Shown: positions 10,406 through 21,566, counted from the first letter of the stretch. The stretch: 64,000 nucleotides of DNA from Adiantum capillus-veneris (GCA_014529385.2 CM043970.1:40541279-40605278), one strand, 5' to 3'. Program-made: numbers and translations. Notes: generated by a model from the sequence alone, not told the origin.

Positions 10406-12656
10406 ATGGATAGCAACCTAAGAAAGAGCCCAAGGAATGCAGCCCGACAGGTCTCCCCCACAAAGACCCGACATTCTCCCACGAAGGTATGTCACCTCTC
10501 TCTGTCTCTCTCTGTGTTGTGTACAGCGGACCTGTGTGTAGTAGAGTACTGAGGTGTGGATACATTGAGTAATGAGTATGGATTTATTCCTTTCAGAGAC
10601 AGAAGTTACAGCCTTCTCCCAAAATCAGCCGCTTTGTTCACCCCAAGGATGTGGAGGTGCCATTAAAGGCATTCTACACGACAAAGGAGGATTTTCACAG
10701 GGAATATGGGTTAAGTCTTGAGGGGAAAGATGTTAGGAAGTTGACAGATGCAGATGTGCCCATATCCGACTGGATGAATGTTTTCACGTGTCTTCCAGTG
10801 AAGGAGAAAAAAGTGCCGATAAAAACAGCAAGGCCGGATCACTACAAGGCACTCTACCAGCTCTACAAGCAGGTGTACCAATCCAAACCACCAAACTATC
10901 TGCTGGGAGTCAAGTTTGCACGCGGATATGTTTATTTCGTATGCACAGGTCCGGTAAAGTGGGCTGAGTTTGCATGTGAGGTGGTGAAGAATGTGACCAA
11001 TGAAGGTCACTTACATAGGAAAAGAGAACAATGGAAATTAGAGACTTCCCAAGTATCCACAGGTACCCCAAGTGGTTCTGCCATCTTCTTAGTAAATACC
11101 CCATCCGGAAGTACACCAGTCGGAAGTGGACTTTTTGCGACCACTCAGTCTGCCTTTAGTGTTTAAGTATCCACTTCCTTGCAAGAACTTCTTGTTGAGG
11201 TTAGAAAATCTCATGACAATGTATCAGCCGAGTGTCAGAAGGCTAAGGATTCAGTGGTCAAATCTGTTGCTGATGTGCACCGTTGCGAGGGTGCCCTTGA
11301 CACCATCCGAATGCACTTCCCTGATGATGCCAATGTACCAACAGGCTTGCTTGACAGCCTCCAAGAAAAATTTGACCAAGCAAAAGCCACCCTACAGCAG
11401 GCACATGTATGATTTTAACTCCATCTGATTGTAGTATAATACATGCAAAGTACCATACGGTATGATTTTTCATACCGGTAGAATTATATCATATTCGGTA
11501 AGGGTAGATGACAATACCGGTAGGATGTTATCATATCGGTAGGATTATACCCTACCGGTATGATTACATCCTACTGGTATGATTATATCATACCGGTAGG
11601 ATGTTATCTTACCGGTAGGATTTAGGAGATAATCCTACCAGTATGATAACATCCTACTGGTATGGTTACATCCGACCGGTATGGTTAGATCCAACCGGTA
11701 TGATAAAATCCAACCGGTTTGATGTTATGCTTCCGGTATACTGTTATCCTACCGGTATGATGTTACCGGATGTTCTCCTACCGGTATGATGTTATACTAT
11801 CCAGTATAATAACATTATGCCGGTGGGATAACATCATACCGGCAGGATGTAATCATACCGGTATGAGAACATCATTATACTGATTTTCAAGCATTCATTC
11901 CGATTTTATACATGTTTGACATTGTCTAATAACAGAGGTCTCTTGCCTACAGGAAGAATTATCCAAATGCTTGGACCGTGAGGAAACCTTTGGTCTCTAT
12001 GTCACGTTTGTGACAGGCATGATTAGTCAACCAATGCTACCTGAAACCATAGTCTTGCCTGCACGAGTAACAGCTCCTGGACATAGTGTTGTTCTCATTG
12101 ATGTGTGCAATGCTTGTGGTGTAAGAATTCATGATCACAATCGCTCAAGCCATGTTGTTCTATTGCCTTGTTCACATGCATACCATGCATTCTGCTATGC
12201 TCACTTGGCTGAGAAAGGAAAGTGCATGCTTAAGGATTGCCTCGGAGTTATTTCCGCAGAAGACCAATCCCTTCTAAAGAAGAAGCCAGTTGAACCATGC
12301 CCAAAAATAGGTGAGAAAATTGTTTCAATGGGTAATCAGGTGGTTGATTTTTGTCTTCTCTAATGTTTTTTCAGAGTCAAGCTGCTTCAGAACTACTGCC
12401 AGTAAAGACACAGGGAACGATGTAGTGACGCATGCATACAAGACATCTGTGGAGGTATTGCTTGATGAAAATGTCCTTGGTAATGCTGAGAAACCTGTTT
12501 CGAAAACAACAGAATAAGAACAAAACTTTGAGGTAAAGGAGCAGAGTACGACTGGTGCTGAAGAGAAAACCCAGAATGAGGAAGACGATGTGTTGCTAGA
12601 CAGCGTGCGGGTGACAAGATCAAAGACCCCGAGAAAACAAGGCCAATGTGGCAAGA
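10406..12656 (+). pseudogene. Spliced gene with RING-like zinc motif; two in-frame TAA
   Basis: Four exons join in frame with GT-AG introns: 10406-10486 (starts MDSNLRKSPRNAARQVSPTK), 10597-11406, 11953-12310 and 12375-12656. Exon 2 has unknown globular sequence plus a Ser/Thr/Gly stretch. Exon 3 has a RING-like cluster at about 12,106-12,240: CNAC, then PCSHAYHAFC, then CMLKDC. The last cysteine pair is spaced CX4C, not CX2C, so it is RING-like rather than a standard RING-H2. The N-terminal SP(R/T)K motifs suggest a DNA or chromatin link, which is inference. TAA codons at 11164-11166 and 12516-12518 interrupt otherwise continuous reading, so I call it a pseudogene. Unannotated splicing or sequence error could rescue it. 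The 3' end is lost where LINE-like sequence begins near 12,710. Confidence 0.6.
11455..11875. repeat. ACCGGT-centred minisatellite inside an intron
   Basis: About 20 degenerate units of 18-20 bp fill most of intron 2 of the RING-like gene. The core is palindromic TACCGGTA flanked by GGAT or TGAT and then TTAT. I count about 11 exact ACCGGT hexamers plus variants (ACTGGT, ACCAGT, TCCGGT, GCCGGT). Units occur in both apparent orientations because the core is self-complementary. Confidence 0.9.
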
Positions 12657-13511
12657 GTAAGTTTTTTCATTGATTATGGCTCTAATAAGTGATCTCTTGC
12701 TGCACAGCTTTCTAAAGCTGATGGTCGTGTAGATGTCAGGCTGGAGGGAAGTCTCGAGGAGACCCTTGCTCTGGAACCCCATGGTTAGCACTCAGAGAGG
12801 CCACTTGGTTGGTAGTCGGCCTCATGTTTCCTTGGGTCCCATGGCAGCAGGTCCAGTGCGCTCTTTGGCTAACTGGTTAGAGTTCACAGGCTTGTCAGAA
12901 GAGGTGCAAGGTTTCCATCTCTACAAGGCATGAGAGGGGTGTAGAGCATGTGCCAGGACATCTCAGAGGCAGTTCCAGCTGAGTGGCTCACGCCTCTCAA
13001 GCCAGTAGCACCCAGGTGGATGGGAGCCTTCACATGACTGGAGGTTCTCATCTCACTCAGGGCCTGATCAGAGACTGTTCCATTCCTTTTCTTCGAGCTT
13101 CAGGGTGGGGAATGCCTACAGCGAATTGCAGTAGAGGCCCCGTAGGTGGTAGAGTGTTGTTTTCAGAGGATCCAAGTAGTGGGCATCTGTGGGAGGACTT
13201 GTGTCATAGATCCTGACCCAGCAGCTCTTGAGACTAGACACTGGAGGTTGTCGGCTTGGGAGTGTTGTCCACTGGCACGAGTACAGTGAGATCCTGGTGA
13301 GTGGCTCTGGAGGGACCCCTTCTCTTCTGTAGACCACCTAGGAGTCTCGTTCTTTCAGTACATTGTTCGACTGGGAAGTCATATACTAGCAGCACAAAGA
13401 GAGGCCCGCCCCGCTGCAGCACCTCATTGGCAGGAGGAGGGTCTCACAGCTGAGTTCTTGGCAGCCTTTTGGGAGGGGTTGTGGGACTCCAGATAGCCGA
13501 GGTGAGTCACC

Positions 13512-13817
13512 TTGTTTTATTGGATGGCCGCACACAGAGATACATCAGTTAGGAGCTGGCTAGTGCATAGTGGTCTCTCGACCGCATGTGCAACTTGTGA
13601 CCATCTTGTGGAGAGTCATCATCACTGTCTTTGGGACTGTCCCTCGGCCCAGCAGGTGTGGCTACGAGTTCTTTGGCTGATGCCTGCTCTCTCCACGGCT
13701 CGACAGTACGCTTGGGGAGCAGCAGCTTGGTCCACCCTCACGGGATCGGCACTTCATTTTCAGCTATCTTCTGCCAGCAAGATGATAGTGATTCAGGAGG
13801 GGCGACCTACACTCTAG
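13512..13817 (+). pseudogene. zf-RVT domain of LINE ORF2
   Basis: The frame begins FYWMAAHRDTSVRSWLVHSG and continues with CATC, then ESHHHCLWDC and QQVW. This is the CXXC...ESxxHxxxxC...W layout of the zf-RVT domain that follows the reverse transcriptase in plant LINEs. It reads openly for about 100 residues, but the RT and endonuclease parts upstream are not recognisable, so it is a fragment. A second block at 13,869-14,021 (LTLWFIWRAHCFRIFEARPV) ends in TAG and is probably the natural C-terminus. Confidence 0.75.
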
Positions 13818-13868
13818 CCTGCTACAGAGCTTACTCCACAGGAGTGGTGCAGTGAGAGAGAGGAGTGT

Positions 13869-14021
13869 TGGGAGCTCATCAGTGGCCTGACACTCTGGTT
13901 CATCTGGCGAGCCCATTGCTTCCGCATCTTTGAGGCTCGCCCTGTGCCACCAACAAAAACTATTCGCAATTTTTGGCTAGAGATCCATACTCTCATAGGA
14001 CAGCTTGAGGGACTATAGAGC
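13869..14021 (+). pseudogene. C-terminal block of LINE ORF2
   Basis: WELISGLTLWFIWRAHCFRI is typical of the tryptophan- and arginine-rich tail after zf-RVT. It reads for about 50 codons to a TAG at 14,019-14,021. A frame change separates it from the zinc finger. Confidence 0.55.
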
Positions 14022-14232
14022 AGCTCCGACCGCATACGAGAGCACAGAGAGGCTTTCGTTTGACTCTGGCGTCCTGGGCCTTTTTACACCATGGTCCAGG
14101 GTGTAGTCCGATGGCATTACCGACCACCTGTGTGGCTTTTCCCTCCCCACATTTCTTGATTTAGCCCCATTGTACATATGTTGTTTATTGTAGCCCTCTC
14201 TTGAAGAGGTGGTTGTAGCCCTATGGGCAGTT

Positions 14233-14520
14233 TCAGTAACTAATGGAAGGATCTTTTTCTGAGATTTTTTTTTTTTCATTTAGATGGCAATAAGTCTTAC
14301 CATCTAAAACCAAACACTTGCCTTCAACTGCCTCCGAAAAACTCTTTGAATTCTTCTGACAAAAGTCCTTCAAATAGTCTAGCATAATTGCAAGATCAAA
14401 CAGAGGGTTGAATATTTCATATGCCTTGGTGTACACTTCCATGTCACCACCATCCATGACAGGAACCAAGAGCTTCTCACTTGGACTCTCCTCTAAAATC
14501 TCTTCATGACCTTCATTCAT
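14233..14520 (-). CDS. Hypothetical small protein or first exon
   Basis: An ATG-started frame of 95 codons begins MNEGHEEILEESPSEKLLVP and is rich in Glu and Lys. It has no domain I recognise. On the minus strand a TATATAA-type element lies near 14,952-14,960 with a CT-rich leader between, so it could be the first exon of a gene whose remainder was disrupted by the LINE relic. Composition looks protein-like, but there is no independent support. Confidence 0.35.
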   Translation of the reverse strand: MNEGHEEILEESPSEKLLVPVMDGGDMEVYTKAYEIFNPLFDLAIMLDYLKDFCQKNSKSFSEAVEGKCLVLDGKTYCHLNEKKKISEKDPSISY

Positions 14521-14589
14521 GGTTTGGTTGGAAAAAAGTTTAAATCGAAGAAGCTAGACCAAAACTGAGAGCCTAAGGCCGAAGAAAAA

Positions 14590-15445
14590 CCCAAACGGCG
14601 CAATAGAAGCCACAGGCACAATCTGCGGACTACCGCTATTGCGTCATGCAGAGGTTTAGGTAGCAACTACCAAATGGCATGATAGAAGCACGCGGCACAA
14701 TCTACGGCCTTCGTTTATCGCGTTGTGCAATCGATAAGAACGCGCCCAAAGAAGCCCGAACAAAGCGATAGAGCCACGTTCCAAAGTTTGCAAAGACTCA
14801 CCCTCGCGTCGTGCGGGACCAACGTGATGGATAGAGAGAAGTGAGATAGAGTTGAGAGAGAAGTGAAATAGAGCTTGATGTTAAAACTAAAAGATTCTCG
14901 CGTCGTGCGACACCAAAAAAAGTACAACACCACAAAAAGACGAGATCAAGCTTTATATAAGGAGGTCAAAAATGACTGTTATGGACACGTGTCATTCATG
15001 CACACGTGCCACATGGCATGCTTCCAACGGTTATTGTACGGACGGTCGGTTGTATAAAAAGCTCGAGTCATGTGTTCATTTTTCACCTTCCCCCAAACAA
15101 CACGTTCATGTCGTTTCCTACCTCAAGAACCCTCCAAAATCTCTTCTTTCATCGACCCACACACCCTCTTTCACGTTATTTCATCCACCCGCACACCCCC
15201 TTTCTGCCTGATTTACCGCACAACACGATAGCGAGTACTTCCACACTTCTGGAGTGCATCTTATCGCGTCCTGCGGTATCTTTCCATATTCCTGTACGAC
15301 GCGAACGCGAGTTCATCATCTTCCCGTAGGACGCGATAGCGAGTTCTTCAGACTGTGGGTGTGCCTCCTACTCGTCCTGCGGTGTCTTTTCATATTTCCG
15401 GGCCACGCGATACCGAGCTCATCATCTTTCTGTACGACGTGATAG
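14590..15445. repeat. CG-rich cassette of recurring TATCGCG/CGTCGTGCG words
   Basis: Words such as CGCGTCGTGCG, GTACGACGCGA, GACGCGATAGCGAG and TATCGCGTCCTGCGG recur in both orientations. At about 15,260-15,445 two units of roughly 105 bp repeat in tandem (TCCTGCGGT-TCTTT-CATATT ... GAG-TCATCATCTT). The block is unusually CpG-rich for this window. Confidence 0.6.
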
Positions 15446-15764
15446 CACTTGCCATATATGCATCTCCATGCCCACCACTATCAAGAGATGGACGTCTAAT
15501 CTCTTCATTGAAAAATGCACTAGTAGCATCATTGAACTTTAGTTTACTTCCTGGTACGGAGTTACTAATCATAGTATTAAATGTATCCCAAGAAGAAGAC
15601 AAAGAGAATAACAAGAAAATGGCATTCATTTCATCATCAAAACACAACCCTTTTGATGTTAGCTGAGAAAATGTGCTATTGAACTCATTCAAGTGTGCAT
15701 TAACAATACTACCTTCTTTCATATTCAAACGCATAAGTTTGTTCATCAAGAGAACTTTGCTAGA
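15446..15764 (-). repeat. 319-bp copy of the copia gag piece from 8118-8436
   Basis: From CACTTGCC to GCTAGA this segment matches 8118-8436 with no difference I could find by eye, and the encoded gag frame is the same. It is flanked by unrelated DNA, the CG-rich cassette on the left and unique sequence on the right. It is therefore a secondary copy made by duplication or capture, not by independent retrotransposition. No LTR, TIR or TSD was seen at its edges. Confidence 0.9.
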
Positions 15765-16621
15765 GGATTCCTAGTGAGGATCTTAACACTAGGTTGGTAA
15801 TGGGACACTTTTATGTCCTATTAAGTGACCATTTTCCTTGAATTATGTCAAGAGTTTCAAAATGAATTTTGAGGTGCTATCTGTCTAGAAAGTTGTCTCA
15901 TGAGCTGAAAAAAACTCGACATTTTTTTGGAATATCAATTCCATCTTTAACCTTGTCCTTGCACAACATTTCACAACCTAAACTGTGTGAAAAAACGGGT
16001 CCTGTTTTTGGCTTTTTTTAACTTTTTGCAACTATACCACTCTAGAATTCATGTTTGTGAGGTCTATAATGCTAGAGAACTATCTTTAGTAGTCCTCAAC
16101 ATGTCCCAATGCTTCTAGGGAGAAATAAATGTTAAAGTTGTAAGTTATGACCAAATTACAAAAATTGTCAAATCCTGTTATTTAGCCAATTTTAGCTCTT
16201 CTATGATTTTTTTGGTGGCTTTCATCATATCCAAATGCAGTTTTGATTTTCTATGTCGCATATTGTAACATAAAGCTAATATTCCTTGAATTTTGGGGCA
16301 CCTAATACCCTATTTTGCATAGTAGACAACGATGGTTGATTTTTTCAACATAGAAGAAAACAAAACATTCTAGTATATCAAGTATAGCTTTTTCAATATT
16401 GTTAGTTTTTTGTGACAACTACATGCATTTTGTAGGTAGTAACCATATCTAGTCATAAGGATCAAATTTGGCTAGATATTGAATAGTTTCTATGGAATTC
16501 TACAACTCATAATGTTGAACCCAGTTTTTTCATGTTTGCTGTATTTAGCACTTCATCTTCGTCCCCAAGATTCCCCTTGGTAAGAGATGTATTATTCTTT
16601 TGACATGCTCCATGGATCCTT
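15765..16621. other. Stretch without a supportable gene
   Basis: AT-rich unique sequence without recognisable domains. It may hold the promoter or leader of the protease-like gene downstream, but no clear TATA box or leader was identified. Confidence 0.3.
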
Positions 16622-18283
16622 ATGAACCTAAAGGACAATAGGGAACTAAGAAAACATGCATATATTATTTGTATTGAGCGTGGCTATAGAAACTTTGATG
16701 AAGGTTTGCAGAATGGTAAAAATTCAACTTTTTTGTACCTATTTCTTTTGGCAAAACAAAACATAGTGAGTGAGAAGCAATCATATGTTATGATCACCAA
16801 CCCATTGAAGTTAACTAGGGAATTGATCTCAAGTCCTACAAAAATCCCTAATCTTATTTTTATGCAACAAAACGTAAGAAATGACTGTTTTGATGAAAAT
16901 GTACTGGTCCATCAACTTTGGAGGCTTGGTGTGACCAAAAGATGAGAAATTTTACAAGTTTCTTATTTTTTCCATGTGTAGTAGGCCTTGAACTATAACC
17001 TCATGAAAGGATTTTACAAAATGAGTGGATCTACTATGTTTTTGGAGGTTTTTTTCAAAACCCTGAGAGAACACTTTCATGTCCTGTTAGGTTACCAACC
17101 TGGTGTTAAGGCCTTCCAAATTCTAAATATCCCCCTTCCAGGCAACAAAAAATTTAGGGATTGTCATCGAAGATGTTACACATCAGTATGGGACAAGAAA
17201 GACCCAGAATATCAAAGCAGGCAAGGAGGTTGAGAGAAAGCAAGACATGATGTCAGAGGATGCTATCCTTACAAAGCAAGCAAAAACTTTAAGAGCATCT
17301 AACTCTCTCCTTTATGAAAACGTTACCGGCCAAATGGTTGTGGATTTCTCCTTGTGTGGGGATGATGAGGTGTACTATGACATATTCCCTCAAGACACAA
17401 GTATGCTTGTAAACCCCAACATTGAGCTTGGTGATACTGTGCTCTTTATCTATCTTAGGTATGTGTTGCCCCTTTGGTAATTATTAGTGCATGTGCAGGC
17501 ACAAGGGCCTCATTGGGGGATATGTTTTTTTTTTCAGGTGTCTTATGAGGGATCTTCCAGAAGCTATAGCTATGCAAATTTCCATACTTGATCCTCTAGT
17601 GACACAGTGCCTTTTTAACAAGCAAGGAAGCCTTTCAAGTTTTTTTAAAAATTCTAACATGCTGACTTGCAATTACATAATATACCCCTATGTTGAAAGG
17701 TAATTCCTAACTCCTAACATGCTATTTATAACATTTTGTGGTATTCCTAGCTAATTGTTTATTTTTGTAGAGGACATTGGAGTCTTATTATCTTCAATAT
17801 TTTGGAAAAAGATATTATATTTATGAATTCATTGTCAAGTATCCATGGGAGAAGTAAACTGTAAGTATGAAGTATGATCTATGCTTGATGGCCCATTGTT
17901 TTCTATTAATAGCTTTTTGATTGATGTCTTCTTGCAGTGCTGCCAAACTTATTGTTGGTCACCTAAGTACCACAAATAAGGATTACAATATAGAAGGTTT
18001 CAAGTACTACAATCAAAAAGTTCCTTTACAAACAGACTCAACATCTTGTGGATGGAGGGTGCTTGCCAATGCATGGAGATATCTTGAGTCAAGGTGCAGG
18101 ATGACTACACTCACTGTAAGTGTGTATCTCATGTGCCATTGATTTATTTTGATTTCTTAACTATGTATGTATGTACTCATGTCCTTTAATTTCTTTTTCT
18201 ATTTGTTTCAGTTGCATGACTATCCAGAGTCTTGGGTCACGTGGTTGAGAGAGAAGGTTCTATGGTTTTGGAAAGATCAATAA
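16622..18283 (+). pseudogene. Ulp1/SENP-type (C48) cysteine protease-like gene
   Basis: C48 enzymes cleave SUMO-like modifiers, and copies also ride in plant DNA transposons. The C-terminal core is spliced. An exon ends at about 17702 (LPEAIAMQISILDP...PYVE). Exon 17771-17859 gives RGHWSLIIFNILEKDIIFMN. Exon 17938-18115 contains VPLQTDSTSCGWRVLANAW. Exon 18212-18283 ends FWKDQ-stop. All these junctions are GT-AG and phase-compatible. The His (GHW), oxyanion Gln (PLQ) and nucleophile Cys (SCGW) are present. The Asp of the usual LDS-type motif is Asn (MNSL), so activity is doubtful. N-terminal pieces at 16622-16945, 16988-17233 and 17247-17457 need at least one frameshift (near 17,233) and match nothing I know. 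Confidence 0.7.
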
Positions 18284-18773
18284 ACCCAAATGATCCAGAA
18301 TCTCCTTTGCCACCAAAGAAAGGTAGAGCCACCAAGGGTTTGGATGCAAAGAAAATGGATCACAAGAAGAAGAGTCCTGCAAAGAAGATCCATACAAAGA
18401 AAAGCCCTTCAAAGAAAAGGGATCACAAGAAGAAGATTCCTACAAAGAAGAGCCATGCCAAGAAGAGTCCCGCCAAGAAGAAGAGCCCTGCAAAAAGAAA
18501 AGCAGATATAAAGGGCCATCCATTCCACTCACCATTGAAATTCAAGGTTCAAAAGCGTCATATAGCTGAGAACAATAAGGGGGAGGAACCTAGCTCACCT
18601 TTCATGCTACCATTCATGTTGCCAAAGCCAAGTCAGCCAAGCCAACCACTCCTCAGTAGCCCAAACCACCAACCCCTACCAAGTCCCCCGTGCCAAGCCC
18701 TGAGGAGCCGAAGTCACCACCACCCACTCCTGAACTTTCACCCCCTCCTGAACACAAAAGAAAAAGGGTCTTT
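18284..18773 (+). pseudogene. Lys/Ser/Pro-rich tail after the protease core
   Basis: Directly after the stop of the protease frame, another frame reads PNDPESPLPPKKGRATKGLD and then many KKSPAKK, KKSPSKK and KKSHAKK units. These resemble histone H1 tails and nuclear localisation signals. A second shift near 18,610 leads to a proline-rich end (SPPPTPELSPPPEHKRKRVF). This probably formed one basic C-terminal extension of the C48 protein before frameshifts. Basic (S)PxK-type repeats typically bind DNA, so a nuclear role is inferred. Confidence 0.5.
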
Positions 18774-19134
18774 TAGGATGCAGAATCCTCTCAGGCAAAA
18801 AGAAAAGTGGAGTTTCATGATTGATTACTCCACAAAATTTATGTACACTTTTGTTCATTTTGTCCATATGAACATATACCCTTTGATGATTCATAAGTTT
18901 GTACTTCAAATACTTAATACCAACTATTCAATTCTTAAATGTGTATCATGGTGTCACGTAAGTTTAAAACAACATAAATAATGATCACAGTAAGGTAGAG
19001 AAAAGATAAATATATTTGCAAACTACAAGGATTACAATATTGAACTTGTATTTTCAAGTCCTTACAAGTGGCTCAAATACAACTCTTTTTGGGGGAAGGC
19101 ATGTGATTCAAGAGGTTGAATTCTCCATACATCC

Positions 19135-20315
19135 TTGTGCTCACCACAATTCCATCCACTTTGAATCTATAGTAGGAGATGTTTCTTCAAGAAACGCAAG
19201 AGATTCTCTAACATCATGTAGTCTCCAACTTGTTGTTACTATAAGGTTTTTATACTCGGTGTGTGGATGGAATGTGACCTTTAGTTCAAACTTTGGATAA
19301 TTTTCCTCAGAGTGGAGAGGAACCCAGCTACCTAATTTGCTTCTCCATCTCCTATAGTCGTAGCCCAGAACTAATGATTGACGACATAGTTGATATGAGA
19401 TAGACATAGAATTTGGGCTTACTCTACAACTAATATTATTGCCAATATGGAAACTTTCTTTGGTACTCCATCCATCTCCAAGTACATTATCCAGTTCAGT
19501 CATAGAAAGTCTTCTATTAAGCCACATCATCTTTGTCCTCTGCAAGTCCACTGTTTTGAAACATGCCACAAAGACATGTATAGGCAAGAACCATTGAACT
19601 TTAATCCTTCTTGATATCTTTCCCGGAGACATAGCTTTAAGCATGTCTTCTTTGATCTTGGATTTGAAGGTTGATATAGTACATGCATCAGGAGCTTCCC
19701 AGTCAAGCGAACTTATGGTGGGAACGGGTAACTAATGTAGTTCTCCATATGCACCTTCTCGTGATGGAACCTTGTATTCTACAAAATAGACAAACAAATC
19801 CATTGTTTTGTAAAAAGAAGGTGTTTTGTCAGCATACATAGCATGTGCAATCCCTTTATGCATTGCTTTGAACGTCCCACTTAGACTCTTCCCACAGGCT
19901 ACATTACACAGCTGTTGAAGGAAAGATATCTGAAATGGAATCAAAAAATGAGAAAAAATAATGGGAGAATGAAAAATTCATTGTAATAAATAGAAGTTTT
20001 TTTTTACTTACAGTAAGAATGCAGTGTGGGATGTTCGTCCCAATCTAACACCATATCCTTGACCATGTACACATGTTGAACCTTAGCTAGCCAGCCATTG
20101 TCGGTCACTTTGAAAGCAAGAACACGACCTTTCTAATGGTTTCTTACTTTATAATGTTTAGTTCTCTTCACTCTGTGTACACCTTTGCATGAAGGAAGCA
20201 TTGTTACCCAATCATTCACACGAAAAGATATGGGCTTCCAAACACCATCCTCTCTGACGTCATGAAAGTCACAAGAAGTTATGTTATGTGAAGAGCGAAG
20301 TGCAGAAGATGCCAT
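19135..20315 (-). pseudogene. Unknown two-exon gene convergent to the C48 gene
   Basis: The minus-strand first exon starts MASSALRSSHNITSCDFHDV at 20315 and reads past a TAG (after VRNH, about 20,133) into KGRVLAFKVTDNGWLAKVQH. A GTAAGT donor lies near 20,010. After an intron, exon 2 starts at about 19,930 (ISFLQQLCNVACGKSLSGTF), meets a TAG at 19,732-19,734 and continues to the TGA/TAG region near 19,140 (ends TIDSKWMELW). The first exon loosely recalls a BAH-like fold (VNDWV...KGRVLAF...WLAKVQHVYMVKDMV), which is weak inference. The second part matches nothing I know. Two in-frame stops argue for a pseudogene. Its tail-to-tail position, about 360 bp from the protease tail, suggests both may belong to one mobile unit. 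Confidence 0.45.
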
Positions 20316-20753
20316 GGAAACTCAGAGATTAGAGAAGAAGAAAGAAAATATAGAGACGGAAAGACTTAAACCTCTCACAAAATAGAGAGAGAGTGAAAAA
20401 GGTATATGTTTGAAAAAAGTAGGTGATTTTATGGCCTTGTTTTGAGAGCCTTCTGACATAGATTTCGTATCTTTTGACAACAATTTTGTGAAATATAAAA
20501 TAGAATAAAAGATGAGACTTCATTACTTTGGGCCGCAAATTTAATGAGCTCACTCATCGAAAGCACCTAAATATAGCAGTTTGAGCCTTGTGATCAAGAC
20601 ATTTAGCCGTTCTCCGTCAAAATAGGACCACCAAAACCCAAAATAGAGGAGACAAGAGTGCCATACTTTTGTATATGTGTCAAATGACTATTGGACTATT
20701 TCTTAATCCTTAGATTAACAAACAGTCCTTTTTGAGTCGTTTTTGGCCCTAAT

Positions 20754-20754
<1 letters not shown>

Positions 20755-20826
<72 letters not shown>
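20755..20826. repeat. (CT)n microsatellite
   Basis: A pure dinucleotide run of about 72 bp. Repetitive RE/SL reading frames across it are artefacts. Confidence 0.98.
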
Positions 20827-20829
<3 letters not shown>

Positions 20830-21050
20830 CCACATCCATATACTCCAACAAATTTTCATATATAACCATCATGAGAACCATTGACACACCTTGTAAGCAC
20901 CACATTGTCTTGAATTATGCAAACTTGCTACAAGAAGTTGAACTCCATTAAAGATTTGTGCAATAAAGATACCAAAGAGGGTTGACAATTGAATATGAGA
21001 TTTTGTGCGTTCTAGGAAGCTTCAACCAATTTCCATAGCTTAAGTCTAGT

Positions 21051-21190
<140 letters not shown>

Positions 21191-21305
21191 TCTACTTGCT
21201 TGGTATTTTTGCAATGTCTCAATAGTGAAAAGTGACAATGTAGAAGAAATGTGCACCTTAGTGCTAGCAGAGGAATCTCACTCATCAGCATTGTTCTTTG
21301 AATCT

Positions 21306-21552
21306 TGTTACCATATACATGTGGTATTGATGTGTGTGAACACATCAATCCTAGTGTGAACACACTAGGATCGGCGGGGCATTTTTTCCCTCTTTAGGAG
21401 GTTTTTTTCCTCGTGCATTGTATATATGCCCATCACTCTAGGGCTATCTATCTTTCCATTGCACACTAAGCAACATACTCTCAGTTGTGTTCCTTGAGCC
21501 TCCTTTGTCTTCTCCAAGCTGTGTGTGTTTCTCTACAACCTTAATTCCAACA
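21306..21552 (+). repeat. 5' LTR of the copia element
   Basis: 247 bp, TGTTACC to CCAACA. It holds a duplicated GTGTGAACACA(C/T) segment that is single in the 3' LTR, and a TGTATATA motif near 21,419 that may serve as the TATA box. Confidence 0.95.
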
Positions 21553-21554
21553 AT

Positions 21555-21566
21555 TGGTATCAGACC
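21555..21566 (+). other. Primer-binding site, initiator tRNA-Met type
   Basis: TGGTATCAGACC lies two bases after the 5' LTR and matches the plant copia consensus TGGTATCAGAGC except near its end. Confidence 0.9.

Larger units (their letters stand above)
12710..14230 (+). mobile_element. LINE (non-LTR retrotransposon) 3' relic
   Basis: This GC-richer segment carries the C-terminal end of a plant LINE ORF2: a zf-RVT zinc finger at about 13,512-13,680 and a following Trp-rich block at 13,869-14,021. The upstream 12.7-13.5 kb reads in broken frames. No polyA tail or target duplication was identified, and the 5' boundary against the RING-like gene is approximate. Confidence 0.65.

Noticed and set aside
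11455-11875. CRISPR-like array
   Set aside because: Units are degenerate, contiguous and lack unique spacers, and the setting is a plant intron.
18232-18981. Independent histone H1-like gene
   Set aside because: The Lys-rich frame directly follows the C48 exon and lacks its own start context. It fits better as the protease's frameshifted tail.
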